From Streptomyces sp. SID5785 (GTDB lineage: Bacteria > Actinomycetota > Actinomycetes > Streptomycetales > Streptomycetaceae): a DNA stretch of 63,699 nucleotides. Below the pieces are notes generated by a model. It saw only the letters and a program-made list of their open reading frames with translations. It searched no databases and had not been told where the DNA came from. Shown piece by piece: positions 1-12,244 of this stretch (position 1 is the stretch's first letter; each line of letters starts with the position of its first letter). The stretch covers positions 1 through 63,699 of the forward strand of contig NZ_WWIA01000890.1 of assembly GCF_009870065.1 (NCBI RefSeq). Reading direction: 5' to 3'. Position numbers and translations under genes: made by a program.

Positions 1-50
1 CAGGGGCGCGGGGAACTGCGCGACCAGCCCCCACCGGGGCCGCAGACGAA
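1..50. repeat. Dispersed Streptomyces intergenic repeat (fragment)
   Basis: The first 50 bases (GGGGCGCGGGGAACTGCGCG followed by a CCAGCCCC block) match from memory an intergenic sequence found in many copies in Streptomyces genomes, usually next to gene ends. Only one copy lies here and it is cut by the window edge, so the repeat status rests on recall and not on this sequence. Confidence 0.4.
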
Positions 51-72
51 GAAACCGGCACCCGAGCGGCGC

Positions 73-528
73 TCAGGCCACGTTCACCCGCTGCCCCGGA
101 GGCGCCGCCTCCAGCCAGGCGAGGAAACCGGTCAGCGCATCCTCGCTCATCGCCAGCTCGAGCCGAGCGCCACGATGCGTACAGGCGAGAACGATCGCGT
201 CGGACAGGAGTGCGAGCTCCTCCTCGCCCTCCGGCGCACGCCGCCCCGTGACCTCGATGGCCGCCCGCTCGAGGATCCGCCGCGGCCGGGGCGCGTAGGA
301 GAAGACGCGGAACCACTCGACCCGGTCACCGTTGTAGCGGGCGATGCCGTAGCCCCAGCCCTTCCCGGAGGCACCCTCCGTACCGGGTCCGGACACGTCC
401 CACCGCAGCGAGCAGTCGAACGTCCCGCCCGACCGCTGGATGAGCCGCCGGCGCAGTCCGAAGACGAACAGCCCCGCCAGTACCAGGACGACGACCGCCA
501 CCACACACAGCACGACAACGAGGACCAT
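73..528 (-). CDS. DUF2550 family membrane protein
   Basis: This 151-residue protein has one N-terminal membrane segment (about residues 2-24), then an RRR stop-transfer signal and a soluble domain of about 120 residues rich in Trp and Arg. The pattern matches the actinobacterial DUF2550 family, whose gene normally lies directly downstream of atpC, as here. The ATG start has an AGGAGG ribosome site nine bases upstream. No catalytic motif is visible and the molecular function is unknown. It is separated from atpC by a strong terminator hairpin (601-653), so it is probably transcribed on its own. Confidence 0.85.
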   Translation of the reverse strand: MVLVVVLCVVAVVVLVLAGLFVFGLRRRLIQRSGGTFDCSLRWDVSGPGTEGASGKGWGYGIARYNGDRVEWFRVFSYAPRPRRILERAAIEVTGRRAPEGEEELALLSDAIVLACTHRGARLELAMSEDALTGFLAWLEAAPPGQRVNVA

Positions 529-600
529 CGGTACCGACCTCCTCGCTTCGCGACGGAATCAAACGCCTGATAACGGAACAGCAAAAACAGTTGTAGACCG

Positions 601-653
601 CCTCAGCCGCGACCTGGTCCGGAGATCAACTCCGGACCGGGCCGCGGCTGAGG
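601..653 (-). terminator. Terminator of the atp operon
   Basis: A long inverted repeat has arms CCTCAGCCGCG (601-611) and CGCGGCTGAGG (643-653), with a nested GGTCCGGAG/CTCCGGACC stem inside. It lies 23 bases after the atpC stop on the minus strand, where the operon should end. Confidence 0.8.
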
Positions 654-675
654 CACGTCCTGGGGCTCGCTGGAA

Positions 676-1050
676 TCAGCGGGCCGCCACCGCACGCAGT
701 CGGACATCGGCGCGACGCTCGGCGGACGCGTCCGCGTCCGACTTCGCGCGCTCCAGGGCCCGCTCCGCACGCTGGACATCGATCTCGTCCGACAGCTCGG
801 CGATCTCGGCCAGCAGGGACAGCTTGTTGTCCGCGAACGAGACGAAACCGCCGTGGACCGCAGCCACGACCGTCCCTCCGTCGCTCGTACGGATCGTCAC
901 AGGGCCCGACTCCAGCACACCGAGCAGCGGCTGGTGACCGGGCATGACGCCGATGTCGCCGGACGCGGTGCGCGCGACGACCAGGGTGGCCTCGCCGGAC
1001 CAGACACTGCGGTCCGCGGCGACGAGCTCGACGTGCAGCTCAGCAGCCAA
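676..1050 (-). CDS. atpC: F1Fo ATP synthase epsilon subunit
   Basis: This 124-residue protein is the epsilon subunit of the F1 sector. It couples the central stalk to the c-ring and can inhibit ATP hydrolysis. The N-terminal beta-sandwich is recognisable from the AELHVELVAADRSVWSG start and the DIGVMPGHQPLLG segment, followed by a helical C-terminal hairpin rich in Ala and Arg. The start is TTG at 1050, supported by GAGGAG six bases upstream. It is the last gene of the atp operon, 116 bases after atpD. Confidence 0.97.
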   Translation of the reverse strand: MAAELHVELVAADRSVWSGEATLVVARTASGDIGVMPGHQPLLGVLESGPVTIRTSDGGTVVAAVHGGFVSFADNKLSLLAEIAELSDEIDVQRAERALERAKSDADASAERRADVRLRAVAAR

Positions 1051-1166
1051 GGTGGGCTCCTCGGGTCACCACCCGGCGGCACTCGCTGCCGGGTGTTGGG
1101 TCAAAGTCTAGTGGGCGTTGCGGGAGGGCCGGGACATACCCCCGGCCCTCCCTGCGAGCACGGGGC

Positions 1167-3520
<2,354 letters not shown>

Positions 3521-3541
3521 GAGTCAGGTCCCTTCCTTACG

Positions 3542-5137
3542 TCACTTGGAGACGTTGACGGCCGGAGCGTCCTCGCCGAGAAGCTTGCCGTCCGAGGTCT
3601 CGAACTGCTTCTTGAAGTCCGCGATGGCGTCGCCGACGGCCTGAAGCGTGTCGTCCGACATCTTGCCGCCCTCCTTGATGGAGGTCATGAGGCCCTGCTC
3701 CTTGCGGTGCAGGTACTCAAGGAGCTCCTTCTCGAAGCGGCGGATGTCGGAGACCGGGACGTCGTCCATCCGGCCGGTGGTGCCGGCCCAGACGGAGACG
3801 ACCTGGTCCTCGGTGGCCATCGGCTGGTACTGAGCCTGCTTGAGTAGCTCGACCATGCGCTGACCGCGCTCCAGCTGCGCCTTCGACGCGGCGTCCAGGT
3901 CGGAACCGAAGGCGGCGAACGCCTCGAGCTCACGGAACTGGGCCAGGTCCACGCGCAGACGGCCGGAGACCTGCTTCATCGCCTTGTGCTGCGCGGAACC
4001 ACCGACTCGGGAGACGGAGATACCGACGTTCAGCGCGGGGCGCTGACCGGCGTTGAAGAGGTCCGACTCCAGGAAGCACTGGCCGTCGGTGATGGAGATG
4101 ACGTTGGTCGGGATGAACGCGGAGACGTCGTTGGCCTTCGTCTCGACGATCGGCAGACCCGTCATCGAACCGGCGCCCATGTCGTCCGAGAGCTTCGCGC
4201 AGCGCTCGAGCAGACGGGAGTGCAGGTAGAAGACGTCACCCGGGTAGGCCTCGCGCCCCGGCGGGCGGCGGAGGAGCAGGGACACGGCGCGGTAGGCGTC
4301 GGCCTGCTTCGACAGGTCGTCGAAGATGATGAGGACGTGCTTGCCCTCGTACATCCAGTGCTGGCCGATGGCCGAACCGGTGTACGGCGCCAGGTACTTG
4401 AAGCCGGCCGGGTCGGACGCCGGGGCGGCGACGATGGTCGTGTACTCCAGCGCGCCGGCCTCTTCGAGGGCACCGCGCACGGAGGCGATGGTGGAGCCCT
4501 TCTGACCGATGGCGACGTAGATGCAGCGGACCTGCTTCGACGGGTCGCCGGTGCGCCAGTTGTCACGCTGGTTGATGATCGTGTCGACGGCCAGGGCGGT
4601 CTTGCCGGTCTGGCGGTCACCGATGACCAGCTGACGCTGGCCACGGCCGACGGGGGTCATCGCGTCGACGGCCTTGTAGCCCGTCTCCATCGGCTCGTGC
4701 ACCGACTTGCGCTGCATGACCGTGGGGGCCTGCAGCTCGAGGGCGCGGCGGCCGACGGTCTCGATGTCGCCGAGGCCGTCGATCGGGTTGCCGAGCGGGT
4801 CGACGACGCGACCCAGGTAGCCCTCGCCTACGCCGACGGAGAGGACCTCACCGGTACGGGAGACCGGCTGACCCTCCTCGATGCCGCTGAACTCGCCGAG
4901 GACGATCGCACCGATCTCGCGCTCCTCGAGGTTGAGGGCGAGACCGAGGGTGCCGTCCTCGAACTTCAGCAGTTCGTTGGCCATGGCCGAGGGCAGACCC
5001 TCGACCTTCGCGATGCCGTCGCCGGCAAGGGTGACCGTACCGACCTCCTCGCGCGAGGCCGCGTCCGGCTTGTACGCCTGGACGAAGTTCTCCAGCGCGT
5101 CCCGGATCTCCTCCGGCCGGATCGTGAGCTCCGCCAT
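3542..5137 (-). CDS. atpA: F1Fo ATP synthase alpha subunit
   Basis: This 531-residue regulatory, nucleotide-binding subunit of F1 has Walker A GDRQTGKT at residues 173-180. The conserved sensing Arg region ([10 protein letters not shown]) is present. It has the extended C-terminus found in actinobacterial alpha subunits, rich in Lys, Asp and Glu. It is separated from atpH by 115 bases and from atpG by 21 bases, within the same operon. Confidence 0.99.
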   Translation of the reverse strand: MAELTIRPEEIRDALENFVQAYKPDAASREEVGTVTLAGDGIAKVEGLPSAMANELLKFEDGTLGLALNLEEREIGAIVLGEFSGIEEGQPVSRTGEVLSVGVGEGYLGRVVDPLGNPIDGLGDIETVGRRALELQAPTVMQRKSVHEPMETGYKAVDAMTPVGRGQRQLVIGDRQTGKTALAVDTIINQRDNWRTGDPSKQVRCIYVAIGQKGSTIASVRGALEEAGALEYTTIVAAPASDPAGFKYLAPYTGSAIGQHWMYEGKHVLIIFDDLSKQADAYRAVSLLLRRPPGREAYPGDVFYLHSRLLERCAKLSDDMGAGSMTGLPIVETKANDVSAFIPTNVISITDGQCFLESDLFNAGQRPALNVGISVSRVGGSAQHKAMKQVSGRLRVDLAQFRELEAFAAFGSDLDAASKAQLERGQRMVELLKQAQYQPMATEDQVVSVWAGTTGRMDDVPVSDIRRFEKELLEYLHRKEQGLMTSIKEGGKMSDDTLQAVGDAIADFKKQFETSDGKLLGEDAPAVNVSK

Positions 5138-5252
5138 CTGGGTTCCCTGCTCTCCTTGTTGGGCCCGAAAGTCTTCTTGGGGGGTCTGGGGTCAGCCCCC
5201 AGGAATTCTCTGCACGGCCAACTAGGGCCGTAGGTAGTACGTGGTGAGTCGG

Positions 5253-6074
5253 TCAGCCGGCCATACGGCGGCTGGCCTCCTCGATGCGGTCCGCGATCGA
5301 GCCGTTGATGACCTCGTCGCCCACCTGCACCTTGATCCCGCCGAGGACCTCGGGGTCCACGTCCAGGTTCAGGTGCATCTGGCGCCCGTAGAGCTTCGCC
5401 AGGGACGCACCCAGGCGCTGCTTCTGCGCGTCGCTCAGCGGAACCGCGGTGGTGACGACCGCCACCATGCGCTCCCGGCGCTCGGCGGCGAGCTTGGAGA
5501 GGGACTCGAGTCCCCCTTCCAGGCTACGTCCACGCGGCGCGGTCACAAGACGCTCGACGAGGCGCTCGGTGGTGGGCATGGCCCGGCCGCCGAGCAGACG
5601 CGTCACGAGCTCGCCACGCGCCGAGGCTGTGGCGGCCTTGTCGGTCAGCGCGGCACGCAGCTCGGTGTTCGAGGAGACGATCCGGCCGAAGCGGAACAGC
5701 TCGTCCTCGACGTCGTCCAGCTCGCCGCGCTTCTGCGCCGCGGTCAGGTCCGCGATGTTCGCGAGTTCCTCGAGGGAGTCGACCAGGTCGCGCGACGCCG
5801 ACCACCGGGAGCGGACCAGGCCGGCCACCAGGTCGGCGGCGGGGCCGCTGATCTGGCCGCCGAGCAGGCGGGTCGCCAGCTCGGCCTTGGCCTCGCCGGC
5901 CTGCGCCGGGTCGGTCAGGACCCGGCGCAGCGACACCTCGCGGTGCAGCAGCGCGGTCACCGCGGCCAGGTCACCGGCGAGCGCCTTGGCGTCGGCCGAC
6001 GTCGAGTCGGTCAGCGCGTCCAGGCGCTCACGCGCGGTGGCGAGAGCCTCGCGGCTCGCTCCGTGGGCGGTCAT
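5253..6074 (-). CDS. atpH: F1Fo ATP synthase delta subunit
   Basis: This 273-residue delta (OSCP) subunit links the top of F1 to the peripheral stalk. The C-terminal signature is visible (VPLSDAQKQRL, then DPEVLGGIKVQVGDEVI). At 273 residues it is much longer than the roughly 177-residue E. coli delta. The extra N-terminal helical segment is typical of Streptomyces. The ATG overlaps the atpF stop by four bases (ATGA). Confidence 0.97.
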   Translation of the reverse strand: MTAHGASREALATARERLDALTDSTSADAKALAGDLAAVTALLHREVSLRRVLTDPAQAGEAKAELATRLLGGQISGPAADLVAGLVRSRWSASRDLVDSLEELANIADLTAAQKRGELDDVEDELFRFGRIVSSNTELRAALTDKAATASARGELVTRLLGGRAMPTTERLVERLVTAPRGRSLEGGLESLSKLAAERRERMVAVVTTAVPLSDAQKQRLGASLAKLYGRQMHLNLDVDPEVLGGIKVQVGDEVINGSIADRIEEASRRMAG

Positions 6075-6625
6075 CGAGCGGCCTCTGCCTTCGTCGCGGT
6101 CTCGTCGAGCCCGTCGAGGAAGCGGTCGATCGTGCGCGACTGCCGGGCGTGGTCCTCGAGGGACTCGCCGACCAGCTTGCCGGCCAGGTCGGTGGCCAGC
6201 TGGCCCACGTCCTGGCGCAGCGACTGAGCGGCGGCCTTGCGGTCGGCGTCGATCTGCGCGTGACCGGCGGCGATGATCTCCTCACGCTGCCGCTGGCCTT
6301 CCGCACGCATCTCGGCGATGAGAGCGGCGCCCTGCTCCTGCGCCTCCTGGCGCAGGCGCGCGGCCTCGTGCCGGGCCTCGGCGAGCTGAGCCTTGTACTG
6401 CTCGAGCACGCTCTGGGCCTCGGTCTGAGCGGCCTCGGCCTTCTCGATACCGCCTTCGATGGCCTCGCGACGCTCTTCCAGAACCTTGTTGATGTTCGGG
6501 AGGAGCTTCTTGGCGAGGAAGCCGAAGACGATGACGAAGGCGATCAGGCCGATGACAAGCTCGGGAATCGGCGGGACGAGGGGATTTTCCATCTCCTCGG
6601 CCGCAACCGTGAGCAGCTGGCTCAT
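6071..6625 (-). CDS. atpF: F1Fo ATP synthase b subunit
   Basis: This 184-residue peripheral-stalk subunit has one N-terminal membrane helix (about residues 20-42, LVIGLIAFVIVFGFLAKKLL) and then a long charged coiled coil rich in Ala, Glu, Gln and Arg. It anchors delta and alpha to the a subunit. The stop overlaps the atpH start. Confidence 0.97.
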   Translation of the reverse strand: MSQLLTVAAEEMENPLVPPIPELVIGLIAFVIVFGFLAKKLLPNINKVLEERREAIEGGIEKAEAAQTEAQSVLEQYKAQLAEARHEAARLRQEAQEQGAALIAEMRAEGQRQREEIIAAGHAQIDADRKAAAQSLRQDVGQLATDLAGKLVGESLEDHARQSRTIDRFLDGLDETATKAEAAR

Positions 6626-6667
6626 GTCAGTGCCTTTCGTCTAGTCAGCAGGTGGATGATCCGTGGA

Positions 6668-6973
<306 letters not shown>

Positions 6974-7795
6974 TCAGTGGTGCTCGGCGAGCGCGCCCTG
7001 GATGTAGGTGCACGTCAGAAGGACGAAGACGTACGCCTGAAGTGCCTGGATGAAGAGCTCGAAGGCCGTCATCACGATCGTCATGATGAAGCTGACGCCG
7101 GCGTAGGCGATGCCGATGCCGTTCAGCAGGTACCAGCTGGCGATCGTGAAGAGCAGCAGCAGGGTGTGACCCGCGAACATGTTCGCGAAGAGTCGCACGG
7201 CGTGCGTGAACGGACGCACCAGCAGGTTCGAGAAGAACTCGATGACCATGGCGAGCGGCAGCACCGCACCGAGCGACTTGTCGTAGCCGGTGACGTTCTT
7301 GAAGAACCCGACGAAGCCGTGCCGCTTGAAGGTCAGCGAGACCCAGAGGATGTAGACGATCACGGCGAGCACCGCGGGGTACGCGATGATCGAGGTGACC
7401 GGGAACTGGGCGACCGGAATGATCGACCAGAGGTTCATCATCCAGATGAAGAAGAACAGCGACACGACCAGCGGGACGTACTTCTCGCCCTCGCGCTTGC
7501 CGATGGTCTCGTAGACGACACCGCGCCGGATGAAGTCGTAACCCGCCTCGGCGACCATCTGCAGCTTGCCCGGGACGACCTTCGGCTTGCCGAAGGCCAT
7601 CCAGAAGAAACCGACGATGATGATCGAGCCGAGCAGCGCGAGGAGCATCGGCTTGTTGAAGTACAAGTTGCTGTCCGCGTCGCCCCAGAGGGGCTCGAAC
7701 AGGAACGAGTGCAGGCCGGGAGCCGGGAAGCCACACCCGTCGAAAATGTGGCAGTCGGTCTCGAAGGCGAGCACCTGCGTCGGGTCAGCACTCAC
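6974..7795 (-). CDS. atpB: F1Fo ATP synthase a subunit
   Basis: This integral membrane subunit, 273 residues from the chosen start, forms the proton half-channels. Several hydrophobic helices are evident, and the essential Arg lies in AVRLFANMFAGH. An ATG at 7831 would add 12 residues. I prefer the GTG at 7795 because AAGGAG sits six bases upstream and the resulting N-terminus (VSADPTQVLAFE) is the usual Streptomyces one. It lies between atpI and atpE. Confidence 0.96.
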   Translation of the reverse strand: MSADPTQVLAFETDCHIFDGCGFPAPGLHSFLFEPLWGDADSNLYFNKPMLLALLGSIIIVGFFWMAFGKPKVVPGKLQMVAEAGYDFIRRGVVYETIGKREGEKYVPLVVSLFFFIWMMNLWSIIPVAQFPVTSIIAYPAVLAVIVYILWVSLTFKRHGFVGFFKNVTGYDKSLGAVLPLAMVIEFFSNLLVRPFTHAVRLFANMFAGHTLLLLFTIASWYLLNGIGIAYAGVSFIMTIVMTAFELFIQALQAYVFVLLTCTYIQGALAEHH

Positions 7796-8020
7796 CGCGG
7801 GCTCCTTCAGCGTGGCGCATAGGTACGGCAACCTCGTTGTGTCGGCGCGGCATGCAGCCGCGGTTCGGCACGGGACTGGTGTTACGGATGTGGGGGCGGC
7901 AGTTGGGCTTCGAGCCTCGCGCTAGTGCAGGCGTCAGCTCGGATGCCCGCGCCCGCGATGCCGCAGTTGGCACCGGACGATAGCAGGGTCGTGAACGTGC
8001 ATTTATCCCACCCCTACGGT

Positions 8021-8458
8021 TCACGACTTCGACCCCGAGTTCTCGGGCTTCTCGCCCTTCTGGGTATCGGGCTCGACGTAGAGGATCTTGGCCTGCATAT
8101 GGGCCCGCGTCTGTGCGGCGATCCACGCGAGCGTGGTGGCCACCAGCGTGAACGCGAACGCCTTGGGGTTGAAGAAGGTCGCGTCCTTGAAGAGTGCGAC
8201 GAACACCACCATGAGCAGCAACTGCGCTACGTACAGCAGGAGTCCCATCATCTGGAACAGGTGCGGAAGCGATTTGGCAGTGCGCTGCAGCGCCACGAGA
8301 CCGAGCCCCATGAAGACCAGCGAGACCAGCGTGCCGATGACCGCACCGAGCGCACCCTTGCCACCGGCGAGCGCAGCACTGACGACGACGGCGATCGCGC
8401 CGACGGCGGCTGTGGGCACAGCGGTGTGGACAAGAGTCCGTGCGTCATTGGACGGCAT
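8021..8458 (-). CDS. atpI: ATP synthase protein I (AtpI-like)
   Basis: This 145-residue membrane protein has about four hydrophobic segments (around residues 13-30, 36-55, 72-92 and 103-118) and a hydrophilic C-terminal tail. It is the first gene of the atp operon, where AtpI is expected. AtpI proteins are thought to help c-ring assembly or ion homeostasis. The family is poorly conserved, so the name rests largely on position and topology. The 225 bases between it and atpB contain no gene. Confidence 0.8.
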   Translation of the reverse strand: MPSNDARTLVHTAVPTAAVGAIAVVVSAALAGGKGALGAVIGTLVSLVFMGLGLVALQRTAKSLPHLFQMMGLLLYVAQLLLMVVFVALFKDATFFNPKAFAFTLVATTLAWIAAQTRAHMQAKILYVEPDTQKGEKPENSGSKS

Positions 8459-8718
8459 GGCGGCAGCTCCGCTTGCTGGTGGGGGCAGGTGTCGTCATGG
8501 ACGAGCGTAGTCCGGGGCCGAGAGGGTTCTCCGGGCCAAGAGACCGTCGCACTACGGTCTTTCGGCTCTATCCCCGGTTCTCGTGAACGGTATCACAAAC
8601 TATTTGATGCGGTCTTTACCTAGATGGTGTGCCAACCGTCACACGTGAGGGGGATTCTGCGCGTCTGTGCAAGCGGGCGGCCGACTTGTCTGGTATTGGG
8701 CCGATTCACCCGGCGCCG

Positions 8719-10044
8719 TCAACGCGGGGACTGCGCCCGGTGCCGGTCCGTGAAACGCGAACGGGCGCCGATCGCGGTCGCTCCGTTGACGCCCGCGGGG
8801 ATCGGCGTCGGATCCGGTCCGGGCGCCTCGGCCGTCTCGGCGGCGGCCTCCTCGGGCACGGCCGGCTGCGCCGTACGGCGGTAGCGGGGCGGGACCAGAT
8901 GCTGGGCCCAGCGCGGTGCCCGCGGCGTGAACCGGGGCAGCAGGAGCAGCACGAGCCCGACGAAGCAGAGTCCGGCGATCGTCAGCATGACCCACATGCC
9001 CGACGTGGAGGGCACCGAGTAGGCGACCGTGCCGAACGCGATGAGCGCCGACCAGAAGTACATGATGAGGACCGCGCGCGAGTGCGAGTGCCCGATCTCG
9101 AGGAGCCGGTGGTGCAGATGCCCGCGGTCCGCGGCGAACGGCGACTGCCCGTTCCAGGTGCGGCGCACGATCGCGAGCACGAGGTCCGCGAACGGGATGG
9201 CGATCACGGTGAGCGGCATCACGAGCGGGATGAAGACCGGGAGCATCGCGTGGGTGGTGTCCCGGGTGCTGCCGCCGAGGTTCAGCCGGAGCGCGTCGGG
9301 GTCGATCTGCCCGGTCATGGAGATGGCGCCCGCCGCGAGCACCAGGCCGATCAGCATCGACCCGGAGTCGCCCATGAAGATGCGCGCGGGATGCATGTTG
9401 TGCGGCAGGAAGCCCAGGCACATGCCCATCAGGATCGCCACGAACAGGGTCGCGGGCGCGGCCGCCTCGATCCCGTAGCCGTACCAGATGCGGTAGGCGT
9501 ACAGGAAGAACGCGGCGGCGGCGATGCACACCATGCCGGAGGCCAGGCCGTCGAGCCCGTCGACGAAGTTGACCGCGTTGATGGTGATGACCACGAGCGC
9601 GACCGTGAGCAGGGTGCCCTGCCACTGGGTCAGCGAGACCGTGCCGACACCCGGGATCGGCAGCCACAGGATCGTCAGTCCCTGCATGACCATGACGCCG
9701 GCGGCGATCATCTGGCCGCCGAGCTTGATCAGGGCGTCGATCTCGAACTTGTCGTCCAGGACGCCGATCAGCCAGATCAGCGCGGCGCCGGAGAGCAGGG
9801 CGCGCGGCTCGTTGGAGGACTCGAAGACCTGGTCGAGGTTGCTGAGGTGGGAGGCCACCAGGAGGCCCGCGCACAGGCCGAAGAACATGGCGATACCGCC
9901 GAGCCGCGGCGTGGGCTCCCGGTGCACGTCACGTGCCCGGATCTCCGGCATGGCGCCGGCCACGATCGCGAACTTCCGCACCGGGCCGGTGAGCAGATAG
10001 GTCACCGCGGCCGTGATGCAGAGCGTCAGCAGGTATTCACGCAC
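8719..10044 (-). CDS. Undecaprenyl-phosphate glycosyl-1-phosphate transferase (MraY/WecA family)
   Basis: This polytopic membrane enzyme transfers a sugar-1-phosphate (probably GlcNAc-1-P) from a UDP-sugar to undecaprenyl phosphate, the first step of a cell-surface glycan. Family motifs are intact: the early VHREPTPRLGG, then NFVDGLDGLASG (the DDD/NxxNxxDG region) and GFLPHNMHPARIFMGDSGS. About ten membrane helices are visible, followed by a Pro/Ala-rich C-terminal tail of about 70 residues. I chose GTG 10044 (N-terminus VREYLLTLC) because of the GGGGAAG just upstream. A start at 10083 is also open. The substrate is an inference. Confidence 0.9.
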   Translation of the reverse strand: MREYLLTLCITAAVTYLLTGPVRKFAIVAGAMPEIRARDVHREPTPRLGGIAMFFGLCAGLLVASHLSNLDQVFESSNEPRALLSGAALIWLIGVLDDKFEIDALIKLGGQMIAAGVMVMQGLTILWLPIPGVGTVSLTQWQGTLLTVALVVITINAVNFVDGLDGLASGMVCIAAAAFFLYAYRIWYGYGIEAAAPATLFVAILMGMCLGFLPHNMHPARIFMGDSGSMLIGLVLAAGAISMTGQIDPDALRLNLGGSTRDTTHAMLPVFIPLVMPLTVIAIPFADLVLAIVRRTWNGQSPFAADRGHLHHRLLEIGHSHSRAVLIMYFWSALIAFGTVAYSVPSTSGMWVMLTIAGLCFVGLVLLLLPRFTPRAPRWAQHLVPPRYRRTAQPAVPEEAAAETAEAPGPDPTPIPAGVNGATAIGARSRFTDRHRAQSPR

Positions 10045-10170
10045 GGGCTTCCCCACAGATATCGCTGGCCATCTCAGCCCCACACCCTAGCTTCGCGTGG
10101 TTGGGGTTGAGGACTTCCGGGTAGCGACGATGGTTGCACGAGTGACGGTGCTGTGACGTCCACGTGGGGC

Positions 10171-11445
10171 TCAGGTGCCGTCGGCGGCGTCCTCACCGGC
10201 CCGGTACGCGGGGTACGGGGGAAAGGATCCGGCCAGCTCACGCACCTCCTCGCGGGCCGCGCGGGCGTCCACGTCGTCCCGGGCGACGCCGCCGAGGAGC
10301 ACCGCGATCCGGGCCATCTCGGCCTCGCCCATGCCCTGCGTGGTGACGGCGGCGGTGCCCAGCCGCAGTCCGCGTCCGTCACCGTGCGGCAGCGCGCAGG
10401 TGTCGAGCACCAGGCCGGCCGAGGCGAGCCGGCCCCGGGCGAGGGCGCCCGGCACGCCGAGCGGGGCCGGGTCGACGGTGACCAGATGCGTGTCGGTGCC
10501 GCCGGTGGTGACGCCGAAGCCCTCCGCCCCCAGCGCGGCCGCGAGCACGCGCGCGTTGGCCACGACCTGATGCGCGTACCCGCTGAACGCCGGGCTCGCG
10601 GCCTCCCCGAACGCGACGGCCTTCGCCGCGATCGTGTGCATCTGCGCACCGCCCTGTGTGAACGGGAACACCGCGCGGTCCACCCGGTCGGCGAGCTCGG
10701 CGCCGCACAGCAGCATCCCGCCGCGGGGACCGCGCAGCACCTTGTGTGTGGTGGCGCAGACGATGTCGGCGTACGGGACCGGGTTGGGCGCCGCTCCCCC
10801 GGCGACCAGCCCGATGGGGTGCGCGGCGTCCGCGATGAGGTGGGCGCCCACGTCGTCGGCGATCGCGCGGAAGGCCGCGTAGTCGATGTGCCGGGGGTAC
10901 GAGATCGAGCCACACACGATCGCCTTGGGCCGGTGGGCCCGGGCGATGGAGTGCACCTGGTCGTGGTCGATCAGGCCGCTCTCCGGGTCGACGCCGTAGG
11001 GCACGAAGTCGAACCAGCGGCCGGAGAAGTTCGCCGGGGACCCGTGCGTGAGGTGGCCGCCGGACTCGAGGCCCATCGCGAGCACCGTGTCGCCGGGGCG
11101 CAGCAGCACGGCGTAGGCGGCGAGCACGGCGGAGGAGCCGCTGTGCGCCTGCACGTTGACGTGCTCGGCGCCGAACAGCGCGCGGGCCCGCTCGACGGCG
11201 ATGCGCTCGGCCATGTCGACGAGCTCGCAGCCGCCGTGGTGGCGGGCTCCGGGGTAGCCCTCCGCGTACTTGTTGGCGAGCGGGGAGCCGAGGGCCTCGA
11301 GGACCGCGGGCGAGGTGAAGTTCTCGGCGGCGATCAGCTGGAGGGAGTCGGCCTGACGGGCGGCCTCGGCGAGGATGACCTCGGCCATCTCGGGATCGTG
11401 GCGCAGCAGCTCCGCCAGAGGGGCTGGATCGGTGATCACCGGCAT
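10171..11445 (-). CDS. glyA: Serine hydroxymethyltransferase
   Basis: This 424-residue PLP enzyme interconverts serine and glycine and feeds one-carbon units to folate. Motifs: LIAAENFTSP (residues 38-47), NVQAHSGSSA, DAAHPIGLVAGG and the PLP lysine K235 in TTHKVLRGPRGG. It differs slightly from the housekeeping consensus (one fewer Thr before THK, and EGYPGARHHGG where YxEGYPGxRYYGG is usual). It may therefore be a second, divergent SHMT paralogue, as many Streptomyces have two. Confidence 0.9.
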   Translation of the reverse strand: MPVITDPAPLAELLRHDPEMAEVILAEAARQADSLQLIAAENFTSPAVLEALGSPLANKYAEGYPGARHHGGCELVDMAERIAVERARALFGAEHVNVQAHSGSSAVLAAYAVLLRPGDTVLAMGLESGGHLTHGSPANFSGRWFDFVPYGVDPESGLIDHDQVHSIARAHRPKAIVCGSISYPRHIDYAAFRAIADDVGAHLIADAAHPIGLVAGGAAPNPVPYADIVCATTHKVLRGPRGGMLLCGAELADRVDRAVFPFTQGGAQMHTIAAKAVAFGEAASPAFSGYAHQVVANARVLAAALGAEGFGVTTGGTDTHLVTVDPAPLGVPGALARGRLASAGLVLDTCALPHGDGRGLRLGTAAVTTQGMGEAEMARIAVLLGGVARDDVDARAAREEVRELAGSFPPYPAYRAGEDAADGT

Positions 11446-11572
11446 CTTCGGCTCCGGGGCCTCGCGGTGGGAGGGGGTGCCTCCAATGTAGATCCGCCGG
11501 GTGCGCGCCGCCCGGTCGTGCGTCCGGACAGGTCCTGGCGACGGAGCCCGGCTGCGGGTCCTGCGAGGGGTC

Positions 11573-12244
11573 CTAGCGGCGGACGCCGGTCAGGGCGCTG
11601 ACCACCGGGTCGAGCGCCTCGCTGATCTCCGAGCCGACCGAGCGGAAGAACGGCAGCGGCGCCCCGTACGGGTCGTACACCTCGTCGGCCTCGACGCTCG
11701 GCGCGAGAAGCCACCCGCGTAGAGCCGCCGCGGCGCGCACCAGGGCCCGTGCACGCTCCACCACGCCGCCCGCGGGGAACTCCCGGGGGTCGGGCAGGGT
11801 CGCGGGGTCTATGGCCTGCACGAGGCGCGTGAACTCTTTCAGCGTGAAGGTCCGCAGGCCCGCGCTGTGGCCCATGGAGATGACCTGGGCGCGGTGGTCC
11901 CGGGTCGCGGTGAGCACGAGGTCGGCCCGGATGACGTGGTCGTCCAGGAGCTCGCGGCCGACGAAGCCCGAGGGGTCGGCGCCGAAGTCGGTGAGGACCG
12001 TCTCGGCGTTCGCCTCCATGGGCGCGCCCTCGTGTCCCCAGGTGCCCGCGCTCTCCACGACCAGCCCGCCGGCCAGAGGGTCGCCGAGCCGGTCCGCGAG
12101 GGCGTGCCGGGTCAGCCGCTCGGTGATCGGCGAGCGGCACACGTTGCCGGTGCTGACGTGGAGGATGCGGAAGGAGTCTCCGGGGAGCACGACCGACTCC
12201 CCGTACCCGGTGCCTATGCCACGCCCCGTCTCAGGGGCTGTCAA
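11573..12244 (-). CDS. Low-molecular-weight protein-tyrosine-phosphatase-like protein, nucleophile Cys replaced by Ser
   Basis: This 223-residue protein has the LMW-PTP fold signature. The P-loop reads HVSTGNVCRSP, where the family has CxGNxCRSP, so the first (nucleophilic) Cys is Ser while the second Cys and the phosphate-binding Arg remain. The late DPYG matches the acid DP motif. Start: TTG at 12244, which overlaps the sua5 stop (ATTGA). The sua5-PTP pair is a common Streptomyces arrangement. With the nucleophile missing, it may bind phosphorylated ligands and not hydrolyse them. Confidence 0.82.
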   Translation of the reverse strand: MTAPETGRGIGTGYGESVVLPGDSFRILHVSTGNVCRSPITERLTRHALADRLGDPLAGGLVVESAGTWGHEGAPMEANAETVLTDFGADPSGFVGRELLDDHVIRADLVLTATRDHRAQVISMGHSAGLRTFTLKEFTRLVQAIDPATLPDPREFPAGGVVERARALVRAAAALRGWLLAPSVEADEVYDPYGAPLPFFRSVGSEISEALDPVVSALTGVRR

